Shown: positions 5,586 through 14,265, counted from the stretch's first letter. The stretch: DNA of 24,325 nucleotides from an uncultured Flavobacteriales bacterium (GCA_913059105.1 CAJXRL010000007.1:1-24325), one strand, 5' to 3'. Numbers and translations are program-made. The notes: a model not told the origin generated them from the sequence alone.

Positions 5586-7208
5586 ATGAAAAATACAACC
5601 AAAACAACACTGCTTTTTGTAAGCTTATTTATTTCAAGTTCTATTTTTTCTCAAACAGCCCCATTTAACATTAGTATTGAATCGTTAAATGTATCCGGGT
5701 TAATTGGTTTACAGTCTTTTGCCTTTGGCCAAGATAGTGGCAAATGGCTAATTGTTGGTGGAAGATTAGATGGATTACACAGAAGACAACCTTGGGCAGC
5801 ATTCGACATCGCCGGGCACAACAACCAGCTCATTGTGGTTGACCCAATAACACAACAAAAATGGTCTGCTCCACTTACTTCTTTACCTGTAGCTATTCAA
5901 GAGCATTTGAGCTCAACAAACATGGAATTTTATCAAGAAGGAGATTATTTATACTGCGTTGGAGGTTATGGATATAGTGCCGCTGGTGCAGATCATACAA
6001 CTTTCGCCAACCTCACGGCTATTAAGGTTTCAGATGTCATTTATGGAGTTATTAATAGCACTGCTATTACTCCATTTATTAGACAAATTTCCGATCCTAA
6101 ATTTCAAGTAACTGGTGGTAGGTTAAAGAAAATAAATTCTAGTTATTACCTTCTTGGTGGTCAAAAATTTATTGGCAGGTACAATCCTATGGGACCAAGT
6201 CACGGACCAGGTTTTATTCAAGAATACACCAACTCAATCCGAAAATTTAATCTTTCAGATAATGGTACACTAATCAGCATTGCACACCTGCCTTCCTATA
6301 CTGACAGTGTCAACTTACACAGAAGAGATTACAACGCTGAATCTCAGATACTGCCAAATGGAAAAGAGGGCATTACTATGTTCTCAGGAGTGTTCCAACA
6401 AACTGCTGATTTACCATTCTTGAATTCAGTTACTGTCGATTCTTCAAGCTATGCAACAAACAACTCATTTCTCCAATATTACAATCATTACCATTGTGCC
6501 GTTTTACCTATCTATTCTGCAACATCCAACGAAATGCATTCTGTATTTTTTGGGGGAATAGCACAGTATTATGATAGTTTAGGTACATTGGTTCAAGATA
6601 ATAATATACCCTTTGTAAATACAATTGCCAGAGTTACTCGAGATTCTTTAGGCGGCATGGCTGAATACAAGTTGGCACAAGAAATGCCAGCCTTACTTGG
6701 AGCAGGATCTGAATTTATACCCAATTTAAATTTTCCGCACTATAACAATGAAGTATTCAAGCTTGACAGTTTACAAACTGATAGCGTTTTGATTGGCTAC
6801 ATTTATGGTGGAATAAGCAGCTCTGCTGCCAACCTATTTTTCATCAATAACGGAACTCAAAGTACAGCAAGTAGTCAAATTTTTAAAGTGTATTTAAAAA
6901 AGGCACTTCCTTTATCAATTGATGAATTAAACTATTCTAGTACCAGCAGTTTAAATCTAGTGGCATATCCAAATCCAAACCAAGGCGAATTGACTATTTC
7001 TTTCACCCTCTTAAAGAGAGAAAATGTAACAATCTCTATTCTAGACGCTAAAGGAGCTCTTATTTCGGAAACATATTTAAGTAACCTAAATACAGGTAGA
7101 AATGTACATACTACATCGACAGACAGCATCACCAGAGGAGGCATTTACTTTGTAAGACTTGAAACTTCAACTGAAAAAGTGACTCGGAAGTTGATTTTTA
7201 AAAAATAA
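5586..7208 (+). CDS. Kelch-like beta-propeller protein with T9SS sorting domain
   Basis: 540 aa secreted protein. Residues 1-22 are a signal peptide ending IFSQ. The body contains spaced Kelch-like strands with diglycines: LIVGGRLDG (about 55-63), YCVGGYGYS (about 124-132), YYLLGGQKF, VFFGGIAQYY and GYIYGGISS, suggesting a beta-propeller. Residues 458-540 form a type A T9SS C-terminal sorting domain, with YPNPNQGELTI at the start, a central ISILDAKG strand and the terminal GGIYFVRL...KLIFKK. The protein is expected to cross the outer membrane by T9SS and be released or attached to the surface. No catalytic motif is recognised, so binding or adhesion is possible. A perfect 12-bp palindrome (TATTGTACAATA, 5558-5569) lies 16 bases before the start codon. 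Confidence 0.85.
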   Translation: MKNTTKTTLLFVSLFISSSIFSQTAPFNISIESLNVSGLIGLQSFAFGQDSGKWLIVGGRLDGLHRRQPWAAFDIAGHNNQLIVVDPITQQKWSAPLTSLPVAIQEHLSSTNMEFYQEGDYLYCVGGYGYSAAGADHTTFANLTAIKVSDVIYGVINSTAITPFIRQISDPKFQVTGGRLKKINSSYYLLGGQKFIGRYNPMGPSHGPGFIQEYTNSIRKFNLSDNGTLISIAHLPSYTDSVNLHRRDYNAESQILPNGKEGITMFSGVFQQTADLPFLNSVTVDSSSYATNNSFLQYYNHYHCAVLPIYSATSNEMHSVFFGGIAQYYDSLGTLVQDNNIPFVNTIARVTRDSLGGMAEYKLAQEMPALLGAGSEFIPNLNFPHYNNEVFKLDSLQTDSVLIGYIYGGISSSAANLFFINNGTQSTASSQIFKVYLKKALPLSIDELNYSSTSSLNLVAYPNPNQGELTISFTLLKRENVTISILDAKGALISETYLSNLNTGRNVHTTSTDSITRGGIYFVRLETSTEKVTRKLIFKK

Positions 7209-7303
7209 TCCCTTTTGCAAGGAATAGCTAATGTAACTTTAACAAAGCGCGCAAAACTGTAACTTTACTGTTGAAGACTTTTCGTTTTAGTTGCACTACA
7301 ACC

Positions 7304-8473
7304 ATGATTCAAAATAAACGCTATCTCACTATTATTTCTTGTTTGGTATTCTTCGTTTCATGCAGCCAATATGAAGTTCCAACCATTACGATAGAAAAAA
7401 AAGGCGGCATTGGTTGGAAGGTAAAAGAAGATTGCAAGGTGCATTACAATTCAACTTCTGACTCCAGTATTACAGCTGGAAAAATCAAATGTAGGGGTGG
7501 ATCTTCAAGCAGGTATTATAAACATTCATTCTCATTAGAATTAAAGGATAAATTAAGTTTAGCCGGCCTTCCAAAAGACGATGATTGGGTTTTGAATGCC
7601 AATTATATCGACAAAACATTTATGCGTCATAAAATTTCCTATGACCTTTTCAGAGAAATGAGATCTAAAAATTGTGCGCCAAAAAGTTCTTATGTGAAAG
7701 TGCTCATCAACAAAAAGTATGAAGGCTTATATGTCCTAATGCAGGAAATAAATGGTTCCATGTTGGATCTAGATAAAGACGACACAAGCGCAGTTCTTTT
7801 CAAAGACCCTCCTATATTTTACAAAGACAAACTTGCATGGGTTCAAGATTCCATGAATTATTACCAGCAGAAATATCCTAACATTAACCAATTAGATAAA
7901 ACGGCTTACATCGAGGAATTTCAGAATTTCTTATTCCACTCTACTGACGGGAACTTTGCTAAAAACGTGCAACAGTGGGTCGATCTTGAAAATGTGATGG
8001 ATTGGCATCTATTATTGCTATTCTCAAACAACAGTGATGGAATTGTAAAAAACTTCTTTTTGTACAAATTGAATAAAGATGTTCCAATGCGATTTGCCAT
8101 CTGGGATTACGACCATTCATTTGGCAGAGACGGCGACAATGAAAAGAATTTGTTAGAACGTGAATTGGACTGTAAACGTGCTATTTTAATTGAAAGGCTT
8201 TTTAAAATTCCTAGTTTGAATTATTCGAGTCTACTAAAAAAACGTTGGTTCGAACTTCGAAAACAAAACATTCTTTCGGCCAAAAATTTCGAATCGCACA
8301 TTCAACGGAACGATAAAATTATTCGAGAACAAGTTGCTAAAAATTTCGAAAAATGGCCACTTGACGATAAAAATTATTACGATGGAGATAGCTACCAGCA
8401 AGAGTTGGACCTTATGCGAGAATTCGTAAAATTAAGACTGAAGCAATTAGATGAACGCTTTAGCTACTCTTAA
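7304..8473 (+). CDS. CotH kinase family lipoprotein
   Basis: 389 aa from ATG 7304. A lipoprotein signal peptide ends FFVSC, so Cys20 would be lipidated. The CotH kinase-like fold is indicated by RGGSSSRYYKHSFSLEL (64-80), LNANYIDKTFMRHKISYDL (97-115), YEGLYVLMQEI (139-149), the SNNSDGIVKNFFLYK segment (241-255) and WDYDHSFG (267-274). B. subtilis CotH is an atypical protein kinase that phosphorylates spore-coat proteins; relatives in non-sporing bacteria are usually exported and have unknown substrates. An in-frame TTG at 7271 would spoil the signal peptide, so ATG 7304 is chosen. It follows the T9SS gene in the same direction by 95 bases. The stop codon shares four bases (TTAA) with the stop of dapF on the other strand. 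Confidence 0.85.
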   Translation: MIQNKRYLTIISCLVFFVSCSQYEVPTITIEKKGGIGWKVKEDCKVHYNSTSDSSITAGKIKCRGGSSSRYYKHSFSLELKDKLSLAGLPKDDDWVLNANYIDKTFMRHKISYDLFREMRSKNCAPKSSYVKVLINKKYEGLYVLMQEINGSMLDLDKDDTSAVLFKDPPIFYKDKLAWVQDSMNYYQQKYPNINQLDKTAYIEEFQNFLFHSTDGNFAKNVQQWVDLENVMDWHLLLLFSNNSDGIVKNFFLYKLNKDVPMRFAIWDYDHSFGRDGDNEKNLLERELDCKRAILIERLFKIPSLNYSSLLKKRWFELRKQNILSAKNFESHIQRNDKIIREQVAKNFEKWPLDDKNYYDGDSYQQELDLMREFVKLRLKQLDERFSYS

Positions 8474-9255
8474 GACAATTTATAGCTCTCAATCTCTCCC
8501 GAAAACACTAGTTTGGCAGGCCCAACCAGCCAAATATCTTCAAAATTCATGGAGCCCTTTCTGTTCAACTCAACTCTTAAGTTCCCTCCCTTAGTGGCGA
8601 TATTCACTGCAGAATCTTTGGAATTCATTTGATGTAAAAAACTAATTGCGACAGCCGTAACTCCTGTACCACAAGATAAAGTTTCACCTTCCACTCCCCT
8701 TTCATAGGTTCGTACTTTTAAATGATCTTTGAATACACTTACAAAATTCACATTTGTTCCTGCTGCCCGAAATGGCTCTGAGTTTCGAATTGTCCTTCCT
8801 TCATTGTAAACGTCAACTTCATCCACATTTTTAACGTATCGAATGTAATGTGGCGATCCTGTATGAATAAAGTAATCGGTATCAACTTTTTGTATTTCAG
8901 AAATATCCCCCATTTTGGTAGCAAAAAGTCCTTCTTCTATATTTCCTTCATGTACACCATCAATTGCTTTAAAAAGTGATCGCTTCTCAATCATTCCCAA
9001 TTTCTGAGCAAATGCTTGGGCACAGCGACTTCCATTTCCACAAAAGCTCTGTGATCCATCCGCATTGTAGTAATCCATTAAAAAATCAACGCCTTTTTCC
9101 TCTTTCAAAACAATTAAGCCATCAGCACCAATTCCAAAACGGCGATCACATAATGACGAAATTTCAGCAGCTGAAAAATTGACCGTTTTTTGTCTTCCAT
9201 CGATCATTATAAAATCGTTGCCGGTTCCCTGATATTTAAAAAATGTTAACCCCAT
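8470..9255 (-). CDS. dapF: Diaminopimelate epimerase
   Basis: 261 aa, interconverts LL- and meso-diaminopimelate by a two-cysteine racemisation in the lysine and peptidoglycan pathway (cytosol). The catalytic cysteines are Cys72 in SFCGNGSRC and Cys195 in LSCGTGVTA. Other family signatures are KYQGTGNDF (7-15), RRFGIGADGL (38-47), NADGS (64-68), GSPH (133-136) and the ERGVEGET segment (185-192). Length is normal or slightly short for the family. It starts with MGLTFFKYQG, with no better start upstream. It is divergent from the htrA gene with 126 bases between start codons, so the two promoters share that gap. Its 3' end meets the CotH-like gene tail to tail. No operon partner. Confidence 0.97.
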   Translation of the reverse strand: MGLTFFKYQGTGNDFIMIDGRQKTVNFSAAEISSLCDRRFGIGADGLIVLKEEKGVDFLMDYYNADGSQSFCGNGSRCAQAFAQKLGMIEKRSLFKAIDGVHEGNIEEGLFATKMGDISEIQKVDTDYFIHTGSPHYIRYVKNVDEVDVYNEGRTIRNSEPFRAAGTNVNFVSVFKDHLKVRTYERGVEGETLSCGTGVTAVAISFLHQMNSKDSAVNIATKGGNLRVELNRKGSMNFEDIWLVGPAKLVFSGEIESYKLS

Positions 9256-9343
9256 ACTTTCCTCTGTTTACAATAGCTGCGAGCTTAACATGTTTTAACA
9301 CGACCAATAGATCATTCCAAGAATAATGACGTTTATATCGTAG

Positions 9344-9357
9344 TTCGCATGTGCGAA
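9344..9357. promoter_or_regulatory. Operator-like inverted repeat before htrA
   Basis: TTCGCA-TG-TGCGAA, a perfect 6-bp inverted repeat with a 2-base centre, 24 bases upstream of the htrA ATG in the dapF/htrA divergent gap. Placement fits a repressor or activator site on the protease promoter, but a chance occurrence cannot be ruled out. Confidence 0.3.
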
Positions 9358-9381
9358 GTTAAACGCTAAAAATTTAATCTT

Positions 9382-10848
9382 ATGAAAAATTTATTTACAG
9401 CCTTTTTAATGGCTTTGTTAGGTGGAGTAGTGTCCATTGCAATGTATAAATACACCGAAACTGAAAATGTGATTGCACTAACCAAAGAAAATCAAGAAAA
9501 AACCTCATTGGTCAATCTACTTTCAACTGAACCAGGTGCGAGTATAGACTATACCACTGCGGCAGAATTAACTATAAACGGTGTAGTTCATGTAAAAACT
9601 GAGGGAACGGTTGAATACAACCAACAAGGATTTGATCCTTTCAAGCAATTTTTATACGGCAATGGAAACTACAGCCAAAAACAACGTCAACCCGTTAAAG
9701 GAGCTGGGTCCGGAGTTATTATTTCTAACGATGGGTATATTGTTACCAACAACCATGTAATTGAAAAAGCAGATCAGATTAAGATCACCTTAAATAATAA
9801 AAAAACCTATGTTGCTACATTGGTTGGGACAGACCCGAACACCGATTTAGCATTATTAAAAATTGAGGAAGAAGGCTTACCTTATATTTCTATCGGTAAT
9901 TCGGATCAAATAAAAGTTGGCGAATGGGTATTGGCGGTAGGCAATCCTTTCAATCTCACTTCTACTGTAACTGCAGGAATTGTCTCTGCAAAAGGTCGCG
10001 ACATTGATATTCTGCGGAACGATCCTTTTACTGGCACGTCTTCTATTGAATCTTTTATACAAACAGATGCTGCGGTGAATCCAGGAAATAGCGGTGGTGC
10101 TTTAGTCAATACAAAAGGTGAACTAATAGGAATCAACGCAGCTATAAAATCGAACACAGGTTCATTTGCAGGCTATTCATTTGCCATACCGGCTAACATC
10201 GTTCGTAAAGTAGTGAGTGATTTAAAAAACTTTGGTATGGTGCAACGCGCATACATTGGTGTTCAAATTAAAAATATTGATGAGCAACTAGCTGAAGAAA
10301 TTGGAGTAGAAGATTTGAATGGCATTTACATTTCCAAATTAATGGATAAAGGGTCAGCGAAAGATGCGGGAATGAAAGAAGGCGATATTATTAAGGAGGT
10401 AGATGGTTTAGAAGTTAATTCCTCAACTGAATTACAAGCAAAAATCGGAGAATACGGGCCAGGAGATAAGGTATCAGTTACAATTCAACGAGATGGGGAA
10501 AAAATGGATCTGCTTGTTAGCTTAAAAAACATGGAAGGAAATACTTCAATTATTAAGGGTTCGCACAATACATTAATGAAATCCGTAGGTGCAAAATTCA
10601 TTGAGGTGGATAAAGAGCTAAAAGAAAACTTAGACGTCGTAGGCGGTGCTCAAATTGAATCTATCTTTCCTGGGAAATTTATGAATGCCAATATTGGTGA
10701 AAGCTTTATCATTACTAAAGTAGATAAAACGGTAGTAAAAGATGTAACGCATCTACTGGATATACTATCGCAAAAAGAAAATGAAGGCGTTTTGTTACAA
10801 GGTGTATACCCAAATGGCAGAAAGGCATATTACGGCGTTGGCTTATAG
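9382..10848 (+). CDS. htrA: HtrA/DegP-family periplasmic serine protease
   Basis: 488 aa envelope-stress protease and chaperone. Residues 1-22 are a hydrophobic export signal or anchor. The trypsin-like domain follows, with the catalytic triad His125 (TNNHVIE), Asp155 (NTDLALLK) and Ser237 (NPGNSGGAL). PDZ1 spans about 290-382 (YIGV carboxylate loop, GSAKDAGMKEGDII). A shorter, weakly conserved second PDZ-like region lies at about 395-488, retaining PGKFMNANIGESFIITKVD. Length is normal for a two-PDZ DegP/DegQ. It is transcribed alone: the upstream neighbour dapF is divergent and a strong terminator follows the stop codon. Substrates would be misfolded periplasmic or outer-membrane proteins. 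DegP versus DegQ cannot be decided from sequence alone. Confidence 0.95.
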   Translation: MKNLFTAFLMALLGGVVSIAMYKYTETENVIALTKENQEKTSLVNLLSTEPGASIDYTTAAELTINGVVHVKTEGTVEYNQQGFDPFKQFLYGNGNYSQKQRQPVKGAGSGVIISNDGYIVTNNHVIEKADQIKITLNNKKTYVATLVGTDPNTDLALLKIEEEGLPYISIGNSDQIKVGEWVLAVGNPFNLTSTVTAGIVSAKGRDIDILRNDPFTGTSSIESFIQTDAAVNPGNSGGALVNTKGELIGINAAIKSNTGSFAGYSFAIPANIVRKVVSDLKNFGMVQRAYIGVQIKNIDEQLAEEIGVEDLNGIYISKLMDKGSAKDAGMKEGDIIKEVDGLEVNSSTELQAKIGEYGPGDKVSVTIQRDGEKMDLLVSLKNMEGNTSIIKGSHNTLMKSVGAKFIEVDKELKENLDVVGGAQIESIFPGKFMNANIGESFIITKVDKTVVKDVTHLLDILSQKENEGVLLQGVYPNGRKAYYGVGL

Positions 10849-10865
10849 TATAATTCACCTTTAGT

Positions 10866-10911
10866 AAAACTCTCCAATTGTAGAAATAGCCTGCGATTGG
10901 AGAGTTTTTTT
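10866..10911 (+). terminator. Intrinsic terminator after htrA
   Basis: A perfect 13-bp stem (10866-10878 with 10896-10908; AAACTCTCCAAT core), 17-base loop and a T-run of seven, 17 bases after the htrA stop. The A-rich 5' arm means it could also work on the other strand, though no - strand gene ends here. Confidence 0.88.
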
Positions 10912-11004
10912 GTTTTTCAATTCTCTTTTATTTAAGTTTTATTTTACCGAATTTTGCAAACCTAAAATAACACTCTCTTAACCATTAAAAAACACATCAC
11001 AGAA

Positions 11005-12459
11005 ATGAAAAATGCTGTAGAATTTGAATCAGAGTTAAATAGCTATGTTGACCGTGAAAAAAGAGCGGTAGACCTTAACAATACCCTAGGTCAATTGCTC
11101 TATGGACAATCAGTTGAATTAGTTCTTTTCAGAGACCACTTGGTAGATAGAAGTATCTCTGAGTTATTGAAAATGCACAAAAACGCACAAAATATAACGA
11201 ACAAAGAGGTTGATATTTACGATACTGCTGATTTAGCGAAAGAATTACTAAATATTGACCTAGCTCCTTCGAAAATAGATATTGGAAAATTAGCTGCTGA
11301 TTGGAAAGATGAAGGCTCAAACTACACTTCCAAATCTGATTTTGTTAAAGCTAAATTAAGTCACATCGTTGGAGGCAAAAAAGATGCTATTGAGCCAAAA
11401 GATGTTATTCTTTATGGCTTTGGTAGGATTGGTAGAATTGCTGCTCGTGAATTAGTGAAGCAAGCAGGAAAAGGTCAACAACTTAGATTAAGAGCAATTG
11501 TTACAAGAGGTGACAATGCTGTTGCATTAGAGAAAAGAGCTTCGTTGCTCAGAAGTGATTCAGTTCACGGTGCATTTAATGGGTCTGTTGAAGTGGATAC
11601 CGATAACAGAACGATGACCATTAATGGTCAAACTGTTCAAATGATTGATGGGCAGCAGCCTGATGAGATCGATTACACTGCATACGGAATTAAAGATGCC
11701 TTGGTAATTGATAACACAGGTGTTTTTAACAATAAAGAAGCACTTAGTCGTCACTTGAAATCGAAAGGAGTTTCAAAAGTTATTTTGACTGCCCCAGGTG
11801 CTGAGATACCAAACATTGTATATGGAGTGAATCACAAGACGGATGTAGATTTAGAAACTCATAACATTCTTTCCGCTGCATCTTGTACCACAAATGCTAT
11901 CGTACCCGTTTTAAAGGTAATTAACGATACTTTAGGTGTGGAAAAAGGACACATTGAAACAGTACATGCATACACCAACGATCAAAACTTGTTGGACAAC
12001 ATGCACAAGAAAACAAGAAGAGGTCGTTCGGCTGCCATTAATATGGTAATTACAGAAACTGGTGCAGGTAAAGCTGTAACCAAAGTAATTCCTGCATTGG
12101 CTAATAAATTAACGGCAAATGCAGTTAGAGTTCCTACACCTAACGGTTCATTGGCTATTATGAACTTGTCTGTAGAAAAAGAGACAAACATTGAAGAAGT
12201 AAATACTATTTTAAGAAAAGCAGCTTTAGAAGGGGAATTGGTAAACCAAATTTATTTTGGAACCGATAACGAAACAGTTTCTTCAGATATTATTGGAAAT
12301 TCTTGCTGCTCGGTTTATGACAGTCCTGCAACCTTGATTTCTCCAGATAAAAAGAACGTTGTTCTTTATGTTTGGTACGACAATGAATTCGGTTACACCA
12401 AACAAGTAATTAGATTGGCAAAGTATTTTGCTCAGGTAAGAAGATTGATTTACTATTAG
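11005..12459 (+). CDS. gap: Glyceraldehyde-3-phosphate dehydrogenase, long form
   Basis: 484 aa, about 150 longer than standard GAPDH because of a helical N-terminal extension of about 130 residues. The classic domains follow: Rossmann GFGRIGR (138-144), catalytic Cys294 in SAASCTTNAIVP, His321 in TVHAYTND, and RVPTPNGS near the end. Converts glyceraldehyde 3-phosphate to 1,3-bisphosphoglycerate. The aspartate that ends the second Rossmann strand in NAD-specific enzymes (AIND in E. coli GapA) is replaced by Thr167-Arg168 (AIVTRGD), which suggests NADP use or dual specificity, as in gluconeogenic GapB types. The HAYTNDQNLLDN segment is also GapB-like. It stands alone between two intrinsic terminators. 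Long-form GAPDHs of this kind are known in Bacteroidota and some Vibrio relatives; the role of the extension is unknown to me. Confidence 0.95.
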   Translation: MKNAVEFESELNSYVDREKRAVDLNNTLGQLLYGQSVELVLFRDHLVDRSISELLKMHKNAQNITNKEVDIYDTADLAKELLNIDLAPSKIDIGKLAADWKDEGSNYTSKSDFVKAKLSHIVGGKKDAIEPKDVILYGFGRIGRIAARELVKQAGKGQQLRLRAIVTRGDNAVALEKRASLLRSDSVHGAFNGSVEVDTDNRTMTINGQTVQMIDGQQPDEIDYTAYGIKDALVIDNTGVFNNKEALSRHLKSKGVSKVILTAPGAEIPNIVYGVNHKTDVDLETHNILSAASCTTNAIVPVLKVINDTLGVEKGHIETVHAYTNDQNLLDNMHKKTRRGRSAAINMVITETGAGKAVTKVIPALANKLTANAVRVPTPNGSLAIMNLSVEKETNIEEVNTILRKAALEGELVNQIYFGTDNETVSSDIIGNSCCSVYDSPATLISPDKKNVVLYVWYDNEFGYTKQVIRLAKYFAQVRRLIYY

Positions 12460-12480
12460 TAGATAGTCATTACATTAATT

Positions 12481-12511
12481 AAAAAGCCCCTTCCAACGAA
12501 GGGGCTTTTTT
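12481..12511 (+). terminator. Intrinsic terminator after gap
   Basis: A perfect 13-bp stem (AAAAAGCCCCTTC at 12481-12493 with its complement at 12498-12510), 4-base loop and T-run, 21 bases after the gap stop. The symmetric A/T flanks allow bidirectional action. Confidence 0.92.
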
Positions 12512-12559
12512 GTTAGTAGACAATTCACACATCCCTAGTGTCTTGTAAAAAACACAACG

Positions 12560-13840
12560 ATGAAAAAAACAACTGCACTACTAATTACCCTATTCTGCTT
12601 TATTCTGTTTTCTGCTGTTCAAGCCCAAAAAGACTCCACTCAATTTGTGACTACCTGGCAAACAGATTCTACGGGATTCTCGAATGATAGTGCCATCTAC
12701 ATTGAAGTTGATACATCTTATAATTACAACTTTGATATCGATTGGGATAATGATGGAATATTCGACACCATTGGAGTAGATACAAGTATATTAATTCAAT
12801 ACCCTAGTCCTGGTGCGTACACTATGAGAATAAGAGGAACTTATCCCAGTATCCATTTTACTTCAATAGAAGTTTTTCCAAATACCACTTATTACGATCA
12901 GAAAAAACTGATTTCAATTGAACAATGGGGAACTAATCCTTGGCAGAATCTTGAAAATGCTTTTTCAAACTGTTCTAATTTAACCAACAATGCAACTGAT
13001 GCTCCCGATCTAACTAATATTACAAGTCTTTACAACATGTTTAACGGAGCATCCTCCTTCAACGCAGACCTGAATAATTGGGATGTATCTACAATTACAA
13101 GTATGGGTTATGTATTCGAAAATGCGATTAACTTTAATGGAAACATAAGCAATTGGGATGTCTCAAACGTTAGGTCCATGGTAGGAATGTTTGCCGGTGC
13201 ATATATATTTAACCAGGACATTAGTAGTTGGAACGTATTAAACGTCTATGATATGGACGTTATGTTTGCATCTTCTGCTTTTAACCAAGACATAAGTAAT
13301 TGGAATATGCGTTCAGTAATTAACACAGATGGAATGTTTTTATTTGCTGGACAGTTTGACCAAGACCTTAGTGACTGGGATATTCAAAATATACGATCTA
13401 TGGTCAGTCTTTTTGATTACAGTGGTTTATCTCGAACCAATTATGATAAAATTCTAATTTCGTGGCAAACGAAACCACACTTAATGAATGTAACATTTGG
13501 AGCAGATCAACTTAGTTATTGTTTAGGTGATAGTGCTCGTTCACTGTTAATTGCAGATGGATGGTCATTCGGCGGTGATACTTATGATTGTTTCGCTATT
13601 GGAATAGAAGAAAATGCTTGGGAGTCTAGCATCCAATTTTACCCTAACCCTACAACCAACAAAATTACAATTGAATCAAAAATTCCTGTCGATCGAGTAA
13701 CTATTTATTCTATGCTTGGTAAAGTTGTTAAATCTAGTTCGGAGAAAACCTTGCATGTCGCAGATATCCCTCAAGGGAATTACATCCTTGAAATTGTGAC
13801 AAAACACGGTAGTAAAAAGGAGTTGCTCATTAAACAATAA
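12560..13840 (+). CDS. BspA-like (DUF285) repeat surface protein with T9SS sorting domain
   Basis: 426 aa. Signal peptide 1-22 ends AVQAQ. Residues about 28-105 resemble the domain that precedes BspA repeats in marine Bacteroidota (FVTTWQTDSTG, then a calcium-loop-like DIDWDNDGIFD at 59-69). IEQWG at 120-124 and NATDAPDLTNITS at 144-156 lead into five 25-residue BspA/DUF285 leucine-rich-like units (160-283) with the pattern MF..A..FN.DIS.WDVS.V..M. Residues about 355-426 are a T9SS sorting domain (FYPNPTTNKITI, then a terminal GNYILEIV...KELLIKQ). Expected on the cell surface or released; BspA proteins bind host or matrix proteins in Tannerella. No enzymatic motif. A bidirectional terminator separates it from the convergent small gene downstream. 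Confidence 0.88.
   Translation: MKKTTALLITLFCFILFSAVQAQKDSTQFVTTWQTDSTGFSNDSAIYIEVDTSYNYNFDIDWDNDGIFDTIGVDTSILIQYPSPGAYTMRIRGTYPSIHFTSIEVFPNTTYYDQKKLISIEQWGTNPWQNLENAFSNCSNLTNNATDAPDLTNITSLYNMFNGASSFNADLNNWDVSTITSMGYVFENAINFNGNISNWDVSNVRSMVGMFAGAYIFNQDISSWNVLNVYDMDVMFASSAFNQDISNWNMRSVINTDGMFLFAGQFDQDLSDWDIQNIRSMVSLFDYSGLSRTNYDKILISWQTKPHLMNVTFGADQLSYCLGDSARSLLIADGWSFGGDTYDCFAIGIEENAWESSIQFYPNPTTNKITIESKIPVDRVTIYSMLGKVVKSSSEKTLHVADIPQGNYILEIVTKHGSKKELLIKQ
13037..13408 (+). repeat. Five tandem 25-residue BspA/DUF285 units
   Basis: Protein-level repeats of 75 bases each, the fourth one codon short. They are clearly related (FN.DIS.WDVS core) but well diverged in DNA, unlike the nearly identical units at 24035-24278. 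Confidence 0.8.
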
Positions 13841-13920
13841 ATATGATATTGACTTAGTTCAGAATAAGAAAAGCAGCAGATAATTTAACAAATCAAGTTC
13901 CCTGTAGTTCTCTTCAGATC

Positions 13921-13967
13921 ACAAAAAAAGCCTCCCATTTCAATTTGAAATGGGAGGCTTTTTTTGT
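13921..13967. terminator. Bidirectional terminator, 23-bp perfect inverted repeat
   Basis: Bases 13921-13943 are exactly complementary to 13945-13967 with a single central base. A GC-rich CCTCCCATTT core is flanked by seven A/T, so both orientations give a hairpin plus T-run. It sits between two convergent genes (the BspA-like gene and the small membrane protein gene), as expected for shared termination. Confidence 0.93.
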
Positions 13968-13983
13968 GCATAATCTTTACCAA

Positions 13984-14172
13984 TTATCGCAGCTTCTTCG
14001 TTCCTATTAAATAATAGAGGACTGTTCCTAAAAAAGGAATCAAAACTACCGCAAAAACCCAAACCAACAAGTCAAAGTTGAACGCTCCTCGCCTTCTGTA
14101 AATATCTAACAATGCAAATAGTGGAAAAGCTATTGCACCAACATAGGCTAATATTTCAAAGGTGTTTGACAT
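13984..14172 (-). CDS. Small PLDc_N-like two-helix membrane protein
   Basis: 62 aa with two hydrophobic helices (about 6-23 and 34-56) joined by a DIYRRRGA loop. The second helix ends IPFLGTVLYYLIGTKK, which matches the PLDc_N pattern (W-P-x-G-x-x-Y-x-x-x-G-x-x) found at the start of cardiolipin synthases and as free small proteins. No phospholipase HKD motif is present, so it is not an enzyme by itself. Inner membrane; function unknown. It lies between the bidirectional terminator and rocD, in the same direction as rocD, and may be read through from it. Confidence 0.75.
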   Translation of the reverse strand: MSNTFEILAYVGAIAFPLFALLDIYRRRGAFNFDLLVWVFAVVLIPFLGTVLYYLIGTKKLR

Positions 14173-14265
14173 GAACTTAATTAAATATTATTTCGATTTA
14201 TCTACATTTCACTTCGTCAATGCTCAGTGTAAACTTTTCCGCTCAATGTGACAAATCTGAAAGCA

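Noticed and set aside
7234..7267. Two copies of TAACTTTA upstream of the CotH-like gene as tandem promoters
   Set aside because: They miss the final G of TAnnTTTG and the upstream TTTG spacing is too short; not strong enough to list.
13037..13408. CRISPR-like regular repeats
   Set aside because: The 75-base periodicity is coding and reflects 25-residue BspA units with diverged DNA.
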